From assembly GCA_025455635.1 (NCBI GenBank), contig JALOMF010000342.1, forward strand, positions 1-5,749: 5,749 bases of DNA, written 5' to 3'. Below, one piece after another: positions 1 through 5,701 of the stretch. The notes below the pieces were generated by a model that saw only the letters and a program-made list of their open reading frames with translations, was not told the origin of the DNA and did no database searches. The position numbers and the translations under genes were made by a program. Within the stretch, counting starts at the first letter, position 1, and each line of letters starts with the position of its first letter. The stretch is from Saprospiraceae bacterium (lineage in GTDB: Bacteria > Bacteroidota > Bacteroidia > Chitinophagales > Saprospiraceae).

Positions 1-549
1 CGTTGCGAAGCCACCCACCATGAGGCACATGATTTCTGATTTCGACATGCTTTCCAGGTACGGGCGAATGACGAGTGGGGCCTCTGTTTGCCCGATGAAC
101 ACATTGGCGGCAGCCGCCAAGCTCTCGGCACCGGTCAGTTTCATGGTCAGGCTCATGACCCAAGCGATGCCCTTGGTGATGATTTGGAGGATGCCCAAGT
201 AGTAAAAAAGCGAGGACAGCGAGGAGAAGAAAACGATGGTAGGCAGTACTTTGAACACGAAATTGTTCAGGGCGCTGTCCACTTCCGTGGCCCCAAACGG
301 GGTCATCAGGAACTCGATGCCAGCGTTGGTGTAGCCCAGCACGCTCACAAAGAAGCTGGCCACCCAGTCGAAAGCGATGCTGACGAACTCAACCTTGAGC
401 ACCAGCACGCCCAGTATCAGCTGGAGCAAAATTCCCCCACCGACGACACGCCAATTGATGGCCTTGCGGTTGCTGCTCAATAAGTAGAGTATGCCGATGA
501 AAATGGCACAGCCCAGTGTTCCCCTCAATAAATTTGTGATAAAGTCCAT
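1..549 (-). CDS. Concentrative nucleoside transporter (CNT/NupC family), N-terminal part, cut by window edge
   Basis: This frame is open from an ATG at 549 to the left edge (183 codons, no stop), so the C-terminal half or more is outside; family members usually have about 400-430 residues. The family imports nucleosides across the inner membrane by Na+ or H+ symport. The sequence shows an N-terminal hydrophobic helix, a conserved SSNRKAINW segment (residues 25-33), further hydrophobic helices at about 36-52, 60-80 and 100-125, and the family signature GQTEAPLVIRPYL at 153-165, in the region that lines the nucleoside and cation site. The last visible residues, LMVGGFAT, match the family's next conserved stretch. 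The start is chosen because it aligns with family N termini and follows an A-rich leader (AAAACAAAACAAACG). A good Bacteroidota promoter lies about 60 bp upstream. Substrate preference (purine or pyrimidine) cannot be read here. The family call is firm. Confidence 0.93.
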   Translation of the reverse strand, partial: MDFITNLLRGTLGCAIFIGILYLLSSNRKAINWRVVGGGILLQLILGVLVLKVEFVSIAFDWVASFFVSVLGYTNAGIEFLMTPFGATEVDSALNNFVFKVLPTIVFFSSLSSLFYYLGILQIITKGIAWVMSLTMKLTGAESLAAAANVFIGQTEAPLVIRPYLESMSKSEIMCLMVGGFAT

Positions 550-610
550 CGTTTGTTTTGTTTTCAAAAATTGGCCAAGCGCTTGTGGCCAGTGTTTACC
601 AGATGTCGCT

Positions 611-642
611 CAAATGTAGTGTTTCAAGCCAAAGATTTCAAA
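611..642 (-). promoter_or_regulatory. Bacteroidota-type promoter for the nucleoside transporter gene
   Basis: Read on the minus strand, TTTG (642-639) is followed by exactly 20 bp and then TACATTTG (618-611). This matches the -33 TTTG and -7 TAnnTTTG elements of the Bacteroidota primary sigma factor in both sequence and spacing. Transcription would start near 603-607, leaving a leader of about 55 nt before the ATG at 549. The site lies in the gap between the broken lptE and the transporter gene, so the transporter can be expressed without lptE. No operator or riboswitch-like structure is evident in the leader. Confidence 0.65.
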
Positions 643-669
643 AACGAAGATTTTTTTGGTGCGTTTGGC

Positions 670-691
670 GGCCTACCAATTGGTGAAGGCC
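670..691 (-). terminator. Inverted repeat over the lptE stop codon, possible weak terminator
   Basis: GGCCT (670-674) pairs with AGGCC (687-691), and inside it ACC-AATT-GGT (675-684) is self-complementary, giving an 8-bp stem with a 2-nt bulge and a 4-nt loop. It overlaps the last three codons (Thr-Asn-Trp) and stop of the disrupted lptE. No T-tract follows on the minus strand, so classical intrinsic termination is doubtful. The Thr-Asn-Trp codons themselves contribute to the symmetry, so it may be fortuitous. Confidence 0.25.
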
Positions 692-1088
692 CGGTTGAAA
701 ATCCGGTCAGTTAGCTCCTTGCTGATGTTTTCGATGAGCGACTCCTGCACGTCGAGCAGGTTCTCGTTGGCCCCGAAAAAATCTTCGAAACTGAGATGGC
801 CCCTGTGAACTCAACGTCGGGCGCTTCGTCGTCGTATTTCAGCCTCGATTCCGTCCTGATTTTATCCTTCAGCCGCTCCGTGAAATCCCTTGGCAGCGTG
901 GGAATGGCGCTGGGGGCTTGGTTATCAAAAAGTTCGATATAATACGTGTTCACGTCGGGCGGTATGCTGATGCCTTGCAGCGAGTAGCCGTTGCCACGAA
1001 TCATGCAGCCTTGCAAAACCATGGCAATGGACAGGAGGGCCAGCAGCCAGCGGGCATCGGTCAAATGAAATCTATTTTGTTTTGGCAT
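673..1088 (-). pseudogene. lptE: LptE-type LPS-assembly lipoprotein, disrupted by internal deletion and frameshift
   Basis: LptE is an outer-membrane lipoprotein that plugs the LptD barrel and helps deliver lipopolysaccharide to the cell surface. The N-terminal part starts at the ATG at 1088: a hydrophobic signal (residues 14-25), a lipobox LQGC with Cys28, then the family pattern GYSLQG..IPPDV.TYYIELFDNQAP and FTERLKDKI, up to about residue 98 (VEFTGAI). From about position 795 the conserved C terminus continues in another frame (SFEDFFGANENLLDVQESL, then ..DRIFNRAFTNW, stop at 675-673). The original frame instead runs into unrelated sequence and stops at 711. Together the two parts give about 138 residues. 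The usual middle section of roughly 40 residues, which includes the conserved NRLTI-like strand, is missing, so this is not a simple one-base slip: about 100-130 bp appear lost with a change of frame. It could be a real pseudogene or an assembly collapse. The family call rests on both ends agreeing. Confidence 0.82.
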
Positions 1089-1109
1089 GGAAAGCAGCTA
1101 TTTTTTGGC

Positions 1110-1117
1110 CGAAGATA
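1110..1117 (-). promoter_or_regulatory. Possible -7 element for the lptE remnant
   Basis: On the minus strand TATCTTCG matches the Bacteroidota -7 consensus TAnnTTTG at 5 of the 6 fixed positions, about 20 bp before the lptE ATG. A TTG lies upstream, but at 16 bp, shorter than the usual spacing near 20. It sits between two copies of TCGGCC, 11 bp apart on the same strand. Weak evidence. Confidence 0.27.
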
Positions 1118-1160
1118 GGCCGACTTGCAAAAACAACGTGGATTACGCAGCGCAATGGGC

Positions 1161-1173
1161 GATATTTGCAAAT
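1161..1173 (+). promoter_or_regulatory. Possible -7 element and 10-bp palindrome upstream of the esterase gene
   Basis: GATATTTG (1161-1168) matches TAnnTTTG at 5 of 6 fixed positions and overlaps a perfect 10-bp palindrome, ATTTGCAAAT (1164-1173), in the gap between the divergent lptE remnant and the esterase gene. At the expected -33 distance only GTG is found, so the promoter call is weak. If it is used, transcription begins near 1173-1175, about 40 nt before the chosen ATG. The palindrome could be an operator, but one copy is not enough to claim it. Confidence 0.28.
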
Positions 1174-1215
1174 CCTTAATTGATTTTGGGGGTTTCTTTC
1201 AGCAAAACAGCCATC

Positions 1216-2079
1216 ATGTCCATTGCCCGTTTTCAGCATTTGGTTCCCAATCCCAATATCCTCGTTGAAGGCTTGCGCCTGCCTTGGTGGCTGCTGCGGA
1301 TACAAAACCTGCCCAAGCCTGCCAAGAAATTGCGCAAGCACCGCTACGGGCCGCACTTCCGGCAATACTACCTGCACTACGAACCTGCAAAAAACGTGGC
1401 CGAACGGGACACTGTCATCATCTACACGCATGGGAGCGGCTGGCAGTTTGGGCGGCCAGAAATGTTCGAGGCCAATGCCCAGTGGCTGTCCGAGCAGGGG
1501 TTTCACAGTTTTTTCCTCTCGCACCGGCGGGTGCCGCAGAGCGATATCCGTGGCCTGCGGTCGGACATGGCCTCTGCGGTTCTTGCTGTCTCGCAACAGG
1601 TGGAAGCCTTGGGGATGGCTGGAAAAAAAATCGTGTTGGCGGGCAACTCGGCAGGTGGCCACCTCTCGGCCTTGGCTTTTTTTGATGAAACGCTGTTGGA
1701 GGCCGTTGGACGCTCACCCCGGATGTTCTCGGCGCTGGCCCTCTTTGCCGCTCCGCTCGACCTCGACTGCATGTGGCCTTCTCCGCCGTTGTTGCTGCTC
1801 ACGAACGGGAAGCGCAACCCCGAGTTCAGCTTGTCCAACCCGATTTTACAAGTGAAAAAAGCGGAAAACAGGCCCGTGCTCATCCTGCACGGCGACATGG
1901 ACGGTGTGGTGGAATTTGAAAATTCTAGGAGGTTTTACCAGCGGTTGCTGGATTTTGGAAGCACGAACCTGCGCTTCGAAACGCTGCAAAAAGGCTACCA
2001 TTTGGATTCGGCGAGTTGGTGCATCCCCTCGCATGAAAGCAGCCTGGTTTTCAAAGATTGGTTGTCGCAATTCCAGTAG
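1216..2079 (+). CDS. Alpha/beta-hydrolase, carboxylesterase-like (BD-FAE / hormone-sensitive lipase type)
   Basis: This is a predicted 287-residue serine hydrolase. The sequence shows the oxyanion-hole motif HGSGW (residues 72-76, the family's HGGGW), the nucleophile elbow GNSAG with Ser145, a probable catalytic Asp229 in HGDMDGVV, and a probable catalytic His262 in KGYHLDS. The triad is therefore complete, and the length is normal for the family. No signal peptide is seen; the N terminus has a tryptophan- and leucine-rich stretch (about 22-30) that could touch membrane but is not a clear TM helix. An in-frame TTG at 1180 would add 12 residues (MILGVSFSKTAI). I prefer the ATG at 1216 because the added residues look like leader sequence and the possible promoter lies close to the TTG. 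The gene stands alone, divergent from lptE and convergent with the peptidase unit. The substrate is unknown: a short-chain ester or acyl-peptide is plausible from the family, but nothing here decides it. Confidence 0.88.
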   Translation: MSIARFQHLVPNPNILVEGLRLPWWLLRIQNLPKPAKKLRKHRYGPHFRQYYLHYEPAKNVAERDTVIIYTHGSGWQFGRPEMFEANAQWLSEQGFHSFFLSHRRVPQSDIRGLRSDMASAVLAVSQQVEALGMAGKKIVLAGNSAGGHLSALAFFDETLLEAVGRSPRMFSALALFAAPLDLDCMWPSPPLLLLTNGKRNPEFSLSNPILQVKKAENRPVLILHGDMDGVVEFENSRRFYQRLLDFGSTNLRFETLQKGYHLDSASWCIPSHESSLVFKDWLSQFQ

Positions 2080-2080
2080 C

Positions 2081-2098
2081 CGGGAGCTTCAGCTCCCG
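2081..2098. terminator. GC-rich perfect hairpin between convergent genes, probable bidirectional terminator or REP-like element
   Basis: CGGGAGCT-TC-AGCTCCCG is a perfect 8-bp inverted repeat, best drawn as a 7-bp stem with a TTCA loop. It starts one base after the esterase stop and ends 8 bp before the stop of the convergent six-TM gene, where a shared terminator belongs. Neither strand has a following T-tract, so it may act as a 3'-end stabiliser or with Rho. CCAGT is repeated directly on both sides (2073-2077 and 2099-2103). This could also be one copy of a dispersed palindromic repeat. Confidence 0.5.
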
Positions 2099-2106
2099 CC
2101 AGTTGA

Positions 2107-2967
2107 CTAGCGGCTTTGGCTGCGATGAACGAAGAACGAAGAAATGCCGTCCAAGACCATGAACCTGCCCGCAATCCTGAACAGCACCAAAGCCTGCTGG
2201 ATTAGGAAAAACACCAGCACCATCCCGCCCGACACCATGCCCGATTTGCCCTCGACCCACCAGTAAACCAAGCTGGCCAGCACTTGCAAGGCGCTGAAAA
2301 TCAAGAAGATAGTGGTTATTTGGAAAAAATGGCGCAGTGCGAAGCCCAGCCCTGTTTTCAATGCTCGCCAAGTGCCAAGCCCCTGTTCGATGATGGCAGT
2401 CCGTGCGACCACAAAGGCATTGTTGAGGTAAATGACCCCGATGAACCAGCCCATCGCAATCCAGAGCAGATAAGTTAGCACAGTCTTTTCCGAGTCCATC
2501 GTCTCAAAGCTGTTCATCAGGTTGCCGAGGTAGGGCAGCAGGGTAATTGCCGTCCAGAGCAGCACCAACAGCAGGAAGATGGCGGCAATTTTTGCGAAGC
2601 GGAAAAAATAGGCCGCACCACCAGCCCAGAAGTCCTGCCATTTCGGCGTCCGTTTCAGCAAGGTAAAAAGCACCCCACCATTGATGAAAATACTGGCCAC
2701 CGCCCAAACAAGCAGCACCCAGCGCAGTTGGCCGATGAGCGGCGTGATGCTGCCGCCATGCGTGTTCAGGAAATCAGAGAAAACCGTGTGGTCGTAAGCT
2801 GGCAGCAACTTGTTGATTTCCAAGGAGTTGCCGATGCTGGCTTCCAGCACGTGCCAGACCTGCATGGCCAGCGGCACGGCCACCAGCAGTTGCAGGGCAT
2901 AGACCAGCAGCACGATTTTCCAGTGGCGCAGGCTTGTGGTGAAAGCTGTTTTTATGGTAGAAATCAT
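2107..2967 (-). CDS. Integral membrane protein of unknown function, about six TM segments
   Basis: I do not recognise the family with confidence. The 286-residue product has about six hydrophobic helices, near residues 17-37, 82-104, 123-146, 163-187, 214-237 and 243-268, with a polar 45-residue loop between the first two and a short polar C-terminal tail. The segment between helices 4 and 5 (IIEQGLGTWRALKTGLGFALRHFF) recalls bacterial multi-spanning proteins in which such repeats bracket helices, but I see no catalytic or ligand motif. The ATG at 2967 is chosen because it lies 5 bases after the stop of the peptidase gene and starts MISTIKTAFTTSLRHWK, a natural entry into helix 1. An in-frame ATG at 3042 would add 25 non-hydrophobic residues inside the peptidase coding region. 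The tight spacing implies co-transcription and probably translational coupling with the peptidase, so the two may work together at the membrane; that is inference. Confidence 0.8.
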   Translation of the reverse strand: MISTIKTAFTTSLRHWKIVLLVYALQLLVAVPLAMQVWHVLEASIGNSLEINKLLPAYDHTVFSDFLNTHGGSITPLIGQLRWVLLVWAVASIFINGGVLFTLLKRTPKWQDFWAGGAAYFFRFAKIAAIFLLLVLLWTAITLLPYLGNLMNSFETMDSEKTVLTYLLWIAMGWFIGVIYLNNAFVVARTAIIEQGLGTWRALKTGLGFALRHFFQITTIFLIFSALQVLASLVYWWVEGKSGMVSGGMVLVFFLIQQALVLFRIAGRFMVLDGISSFFVHRSQSR

Positions 2968-2972
2968 CGTTT

Positions 2973-4964
2973 TCAAATCAAAAATGCAACGGATTGCATC
3001 AAATTTTGCATCCAAAACACTGCCTTCAGCGTGTATTTCCAAAGCACGGTCGTTTCCGGTTTCAGGGTCATGCTGTTGTTGTTCAGGTCCAGGTCGAGTG
3101 CGATTTTCTGCTTGGGGTCAATCTGCACCGACTCGATTTTCGACTTGGTTTGATAGGTGAAAACCTTGGTCCTGAGCTGCCCGTCCCAGTTTTCCGTTTT
3201 CACCGTACCATCCTCGAACCGGATTTCCACTTCCAAGGGGAAAATCAATTCACCCAAGCGGTGCAGCGTGACCGAGGCCGTGAAATCGCCCGTTGGTTCG
3301 CCTTTTTTGAACACAAAGCCACCCTTGCCATCGTCGAAAAGCCCGTGGGGGCTGTAGTTTTCGAGGTTGCTGATTTCCGAGACGGCGTAGTCGCAGACGT
3401 CCGTGCCTTGAATCACGCCCTTGAACAGCCAGTCGAAATTATTGCCAAAGGCATTGTTCGGGTGTTGCGCAGCAAACTCGTTGGCCACCGCAAAAAAATC
3501 GTTGCCACGGGGGTGCTTGAATTGCCAGCGCTCGAAGTAGGTGCGCATCATTTCGTCCATCGGCTCATCGCCGAGCACGGCCTGCATGGTGCGCAGCATG
3601 GTGGCAGTCTTGCTGTAGATAATGCCTTTGTGGCGGGCGTCGTAGGTCCAGCCGGGCTTGTCGGCGTAGTCCTCCTTGGGGTTGGGCATGCCGGTGTACT
3701 CGTTGCGGCTCAGTTCCCAATTGCCCATTTGATAGCCGAGAAAGTCCACGTAGCCCGTTTTCTCCCCATAATAATGGTCAATGATGCGGTCTTCGTAGTA
3801 GGTGGTCAAGCCTTCGTCCAGCCATGCTTGTTCCTTCTCGTTGCTGCCCAGCATCATCATAAAATACTGGTGTACAAACTCGTGCAGGGCCAGCGATTCC
3901 ACGTTGCGGATGCCCGATGGCGAGTTCCAGAACGACCCCAGCGTGATGAAGGTCGGGTACTCCATCATGCCACTGCGCAGCCCGTGAAAAGGCGGGTCGG
4001 CGATGGTGATGCTGGCAAAAGGGTAGGGGCCTACATGCTCGGTCATGTACTCCAGGCCCTGCTTGATGGCCGTGATGACCCGCTGTGCGTGCATCGAGTG
4101 CTCCGGTGGGATGAGCAGCCGGATGTTCACATGCTGCCATTTGTCCTCAAAAACTTGGAAGCCGGGGTAGGCCGTCCATGCAAAATCAATCACATCCTCC
4201 ACCACGAAGCGGCGGCGGGTGAGGTTGTTGGGCAGTTTCTCCTCGCTCATCAGGCAGCCGGATGCGCCCATGACGAGCTGGCTGGGGGCGGTGATGGTCA
4301 CGTCGTAATTGCCGAAGTCGCCGTAGAACTCGGTGGTTCGGAAGAACTGGTGGCAGTTCCAGGCCCATTGCCCATCAGGCTCCAATTGCCAAACGCCGAG
4401 CTGTGGGAACCAATGCACCCAAAGCGCAAAATCGTCCTTGGAATAGCCCGCACGGGCGATGGTCTTGGGCAGTTTTGCGGAGAATTTTAGGTCAAAAACA
4501 GCCGTAGCACCCGGCGGCACTGGCGCTTGCAGGGGCACGAGCAGCACGCTTTGGTCATCCGGGTTTCCATCGTCTGGTTGTACATAACGCATTGATTTGG
4601 TGAGGTTTGCGCCGTTTTGCGCTGCAATGTCGTCCACCCGAATCCAGCCCCAAGTGTCTTCGCCACGGCTGCCGATGTTTTGGTCGAAGATATTGCCTCC
4701 GCTGCCCTTGAGGAAGGTGCTGCCCATGTTTTTGAACGAATTGAGGTACATGTAGAACCGCAGTTCGGTCACGGGCACGGGTGAGTTGTTCTTGAAAATG
4801 ACCTGCCCAGTGGAGGTGACCGACTTATTGGCGAGGTCGTACTGCACGTCCATCACGTAGCTGGTGGGGCGGCTGCTTTTGGGCGGGTCAAAGCGAGGGT
4901 CGCATTGGCCGGAGGCCGACCAAGCGAGTAGGGTTAACAGGCTGAAAATCAATGCTTTCTTCAT
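2973..4964 (-). CDS. Secreted M1-family zinc metallopeptidase (aminopeptidase-like)
   Basis: This 663-residue protein is a gluzincin of the M1 family, which removes N-terminal residues from peptides using one zinc ion. It begins with a signal peptide (MKKALIFSLLTLLAWSASG, likely cut before Gln20). An N-terminal beta domain spans about 30-270. The catalytic domain (about 280-520) has the exopeptidase motif GMMEYP (332-337, the GxMEN equivalent), zinc ligands in HEFVH (361-365) with Glu384 in WLDEGLTTYY, and a probable catalytic Tyr450 in GIIYSKTATML. A short beta-rich C-terminal part (about 545-630) follows. The large helical C-terminal domain of ERAP or PepN type is absent, as is usual for the shorter Bacteroidota members. 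The last 22 residues are hydrophobic and aromatic (from WKYTLKAVFWMQ) and may attach the protein to the membrane. No T9SS sorting domain is seen. The start is the ATG at 4964, fixed by the signal peptide. It forms a unit with the six-TM gene downstream and diverges from the lipocalin-like gene. Confidence 0.94.
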   Translation of the reverse strand: MKKALIFSLLTLLAWSASGQCDPRFDPPKSSRPTSYVMDVQYDLANKSVTSTGQVIFKNNSPVPVTELRFYMYLNSFKNMGSTFLKGSGGNIFDQNIGSRGEDTWGWIRVDDIAAQNGANLTKSMRYVQPDDGNPDDQSVLLVPLQAPVPPGATAVFDLKFSAKLPKTIARAGYSKDDFALWVHWFPQLGVWQLEPDGQWAWNCHQFFRTTEFYGDFGNYDVTITAPSQLVMGASGCLMSEEKLPNNLTRRRFVVEDVIDFAWTAYPGFQVFEDKWQHVNIRLLIPPEHSMHAQRVITAIKQGLEYMTEHVGPYPFASITIADPPFHGLRSGMMEYPTFITLGSFWNSPSGIRNVESLALHEFVHQYFMMMLGSNEKEQAWLDEGLTTYYEDRIIDHYYGEKTGYVDFLGYQMGNWELSRNEYTGMPNPKEDYADKPGWTYDARHKGIIYSKTATMLRTMQAVLGDEPMDEMMRTYFERWQFKHPRGNDFFAVANEFAAQHPNNAFGNNFDWLFKGVIQGTDVCDYAVSEISNLENYSPHGLFDDGKGGFVFKKGEPTGDFTASVTLHRLGELIFPLEVEIRFEDGTVKTENWDGQLRTKVFTYQTKSKIESVQIDPKQKIALDLDLNNNSMTLKPETTVLWKYTLKAVFWMQNLMQSVAFLI

Positions 4965-4969
4965 CGGTG

Positions 4970-4977
4970 CAAATAAA
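4970..4977 (-). promoter_or_regulatory. Possible -7 element directly before the M1 peptidase start
   Basis: On the minus strand TTTATTTG matches TAnnTTTG at 5 of 6 fixed positions and ends 5 bases before the ATG at 4964, so transcription from it would start at or very near the first codon and give a leaderless or almost leaderless mRNA. At the -33 distance only TCG is found. The rest of the divergent gap (4978-5151) shows no better match on this strand. Weak evidence. Confidence 0.25.
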
Positions 4978-5151
4978 GCGCAAAGCGGTGAAAAACTCGA
5001 AGCTTAATCTTGAAAAAGCTGGTTCATTGGCGCTACAAAAGGAAAGGATTTGCCGGCTGGATAGTTTTAATGGCCGCCGCCGCATTTGTCTTTTTTGGGT
5101 AAAAATGCCCCGGTTTTCGTATCATTTGCCCGTCATTGGATTATTCAGGCA

Positions 5152-5159
5152 TACGTTTA
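5152..5159 (+). promoter_or_regulatory. Possible -7 element for the lipocalin-like gene
   Basis: TACGTTTA matches TAnnTTTG except for the last base and lies 14 bp before the ATG at 5174. The nearest good TTTG (5125-5128) is 23 bp upstream, slightly longer than the usual spacing. It is the best candidate on the plus strand of the 209-bp divergent gap, which otherwise holds only A/T-rich runs and no recognisable RNA or operator. Confidence 0.3.
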
Positions 5160-5173
5160 CAAAATCAAACAGC

Positions 5174-5530
5174 ATGAAAAATTTATTCGTTTTCGCTTTT
5201 TTGTCGGTTAGCTTCGCAAATTGCGGCCAAGATTTGGGCTACCAAGCAGCCATCCAGGGTCAGTGGGAAGCCACGCACTGGGCCATGGCCAATGGTGAAA
5301 CCCGACCCGTCGAAAGTGTTAGCTTCGATTTCAACGGGGAGGCTTACAGCGCCAAACTGGGGCAGAAGGACGAGGTTGGCAGTTTCCGAATTGATGCCGA
5401 CAAGCTTTACACAACGGCTGACGGTCAAAAAGAAATCATGGTCAAAATCATGAAACTGACGCCCGATTCATTGGTTTTTGAAATGAACAGGGGCGGGGTT
5501 CAAGAGGTTTTGACTTTGAAAAAGTTGTGA
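5174..5530 (+). CDS. Small exported lipocalin-like protein
   Basis: This is a 118-residue protein with an N-terminal export signal (MKNLFVFAFLSVSFANC, then GQ). Cys17 is at a lipoprotein-like position, but the preceding residues F-A-N do not fit a strict lipobox, so it may be either a lipoprotein or a soluble periplasmic protein. The mature part is predicted to be all beta and begins with the lipocalin-type GxW motif (IQGQWEATHW, 27-36). Later strands include ESVSFDF, EVGSFRID, KLYTT and, at the end, SLVFEMNRGGVQEVLTLKKL, the closing pattern of Bacteroidota lipocalin-like domains. The ligand is unknown. The ATG at 5174 is chosen because it gives the signal sequence; the frame stays open upstream to 4952, but that part is not protein-like and overlaps the peptidase start. 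The gene is divergent from the peptidase. Its last codon and stop (TTG TGA) are the first bases of a 14-bp tandem repeat, so the extreme C terminus may have been set by the repeat. Confidence 0.78.
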   Translation: MKNLFVFAFLSVSFANCGQDLGYQAAIQGQWEATHWAMANGETRPVESVSFDFNGEAYSAKLGQKDEVGSFRIDADKLYTTADGQKEIMVKIMKLTPDSLVFEMNRGGVQEVLTLKKL

Positions 5531-5564
5531 TTCGTGACTTGTGATTCGTGACTTGTAGCTCGTG
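5525..5564 (+). repeat. 14-bp tandem repeat array A (heptad-based)
   Basis: The unit TTGTGATTCGTGAC occurs at 5525-5538 and 5539-5552 without a mismatch, then decays in a third, partial copy (TTGTAGCTCG). Each unit is two related heptads, GTGATTC and GTGACTT. The array starts inside the lipocalin-like CDS: the final Leu codon and the TGA stop belong to the first unit. Its units match array B at 5702-5749 in inverted orientation (21 of 26 bases over two units). Confidence 0.9.
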
Positions 5565-5588
5565 GGGCAACTGACGGGGGAGGAAGCT

Positions 5589-5639
5589 AGACGCAGATTT
5601 TTAGACGCAGAAGGACGCAGATTTTTTATGATTTTTATG
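5589..5639. repeat. Cluster of short direct repeats (GACGCAGA and ATTTTTATG)
   Basis: GACGCAGA occurs at 5590-5597, 5604-5611 and 5614-5621, twice followed by a run of T. Next come ATTTTTTATG (5621-5630) and ATTTTTATG (5631-5639). A related sequence appears inverted at about 5670-5684 (CTGCGTAAATTTTTA, reverse complement TAAAAATTTACGCAG). This has the look of a degenerate intergenic repeat element rather than coding sequence; no protein frame here is convincing. Confidence 0.65.
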
Positions 5640-5642
5640 CTT

Positions 5643-5662
5643 TTTCCCACCTTCGGTGGAAA
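5643..5662. other. Hairpin in the spacer between the two repeat arrays
   Basis: CCACC-TTC-GGTGG (5647-5659) forms a 5-bp stem, extended by TTT (5643-5645) with AAA (5660-5662) across a single bulged C at 5646. It lies about 115 bp after the lipocalin-like stop. A T-tract precedes it and A's follow on the plus strand, so it does not fit an intrinsic terminator for that gene. It may be the core of the repeat element. GGCAAC (5566-5571) and GTTGCC (5665-5670) form an outer inverted pair. Confidence 0.45.
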
Positions 5663-5701
5663 TGGTTGCCTGCGTAAATTTTTAGGGTCATCCCTGTCCA
5701 A

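Noticed and set aside
88..483. A 131-codon plus-strand frame in the first 500 bases
   Set aside because: The minus strand here encodes a clear CNT transporter with its family signature; the plus frame is its antisense shadow.
711..800. The in-frame C-terminal end of the first lptE frame (RTCSTCRSRSSKTSARS) as a real protein end
   Set aside because: These residues are out-of-frame reading of the conserved LptE C terminus, which is intact in the neighbouring frame; they are a result of the disruption.
1072..1662. A 196-codon minus-strand frame over the esterase start and the intergenic gap
   Set aside because: It is antisense to the HGSGW region of the esterase and spans a non-coding gap; its product has no recognisable features.
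2968..3042. Upstream ATG at 3042 for the six-TM protein
   Set aside because: It would add 25 polar residues lying inside the peptidase coding region; the ATG at 2967, 5 bases after the peptidase stop, leads directly into the first helix.
2994..4490. A 498-codon open frame on the plus strand, opposite the M1 peptidase
   Set aside because: It lies entirely antisense to a gene with complete M1 motifs. Its translation is rich in His, Val, Gly and Arg with no domain, signal or fold pattern I can see. Long antisense frames are expected opposite codon-biased genes of this composition.
4952..5173. N-terminal extension of the lipocalin-like gene by 74 codons
   Set aside because: The extension overlaps the divergent peptidase start, is Lys/Arg-rich without a fold pattern, and would bury the evident signal peptide that begins at the ATG at 5174.
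5643..5662. An intrinsic terminator for the lipocalin-like gene
   Set aside because: On the plus strand the hairpin is preceded by T's and followed by A's, the wrong order for intrinsic termination; the minus strand also lacks a T-tract after it.
5468..5701. A 77-codon minus-strand frame through the repeat region
   Set aside because: Its translation simply reads the tandem repeats (SRITSHESQ-like runs) and the antisense of the lipocalin-like C terminus; it is an artefact of repeats.
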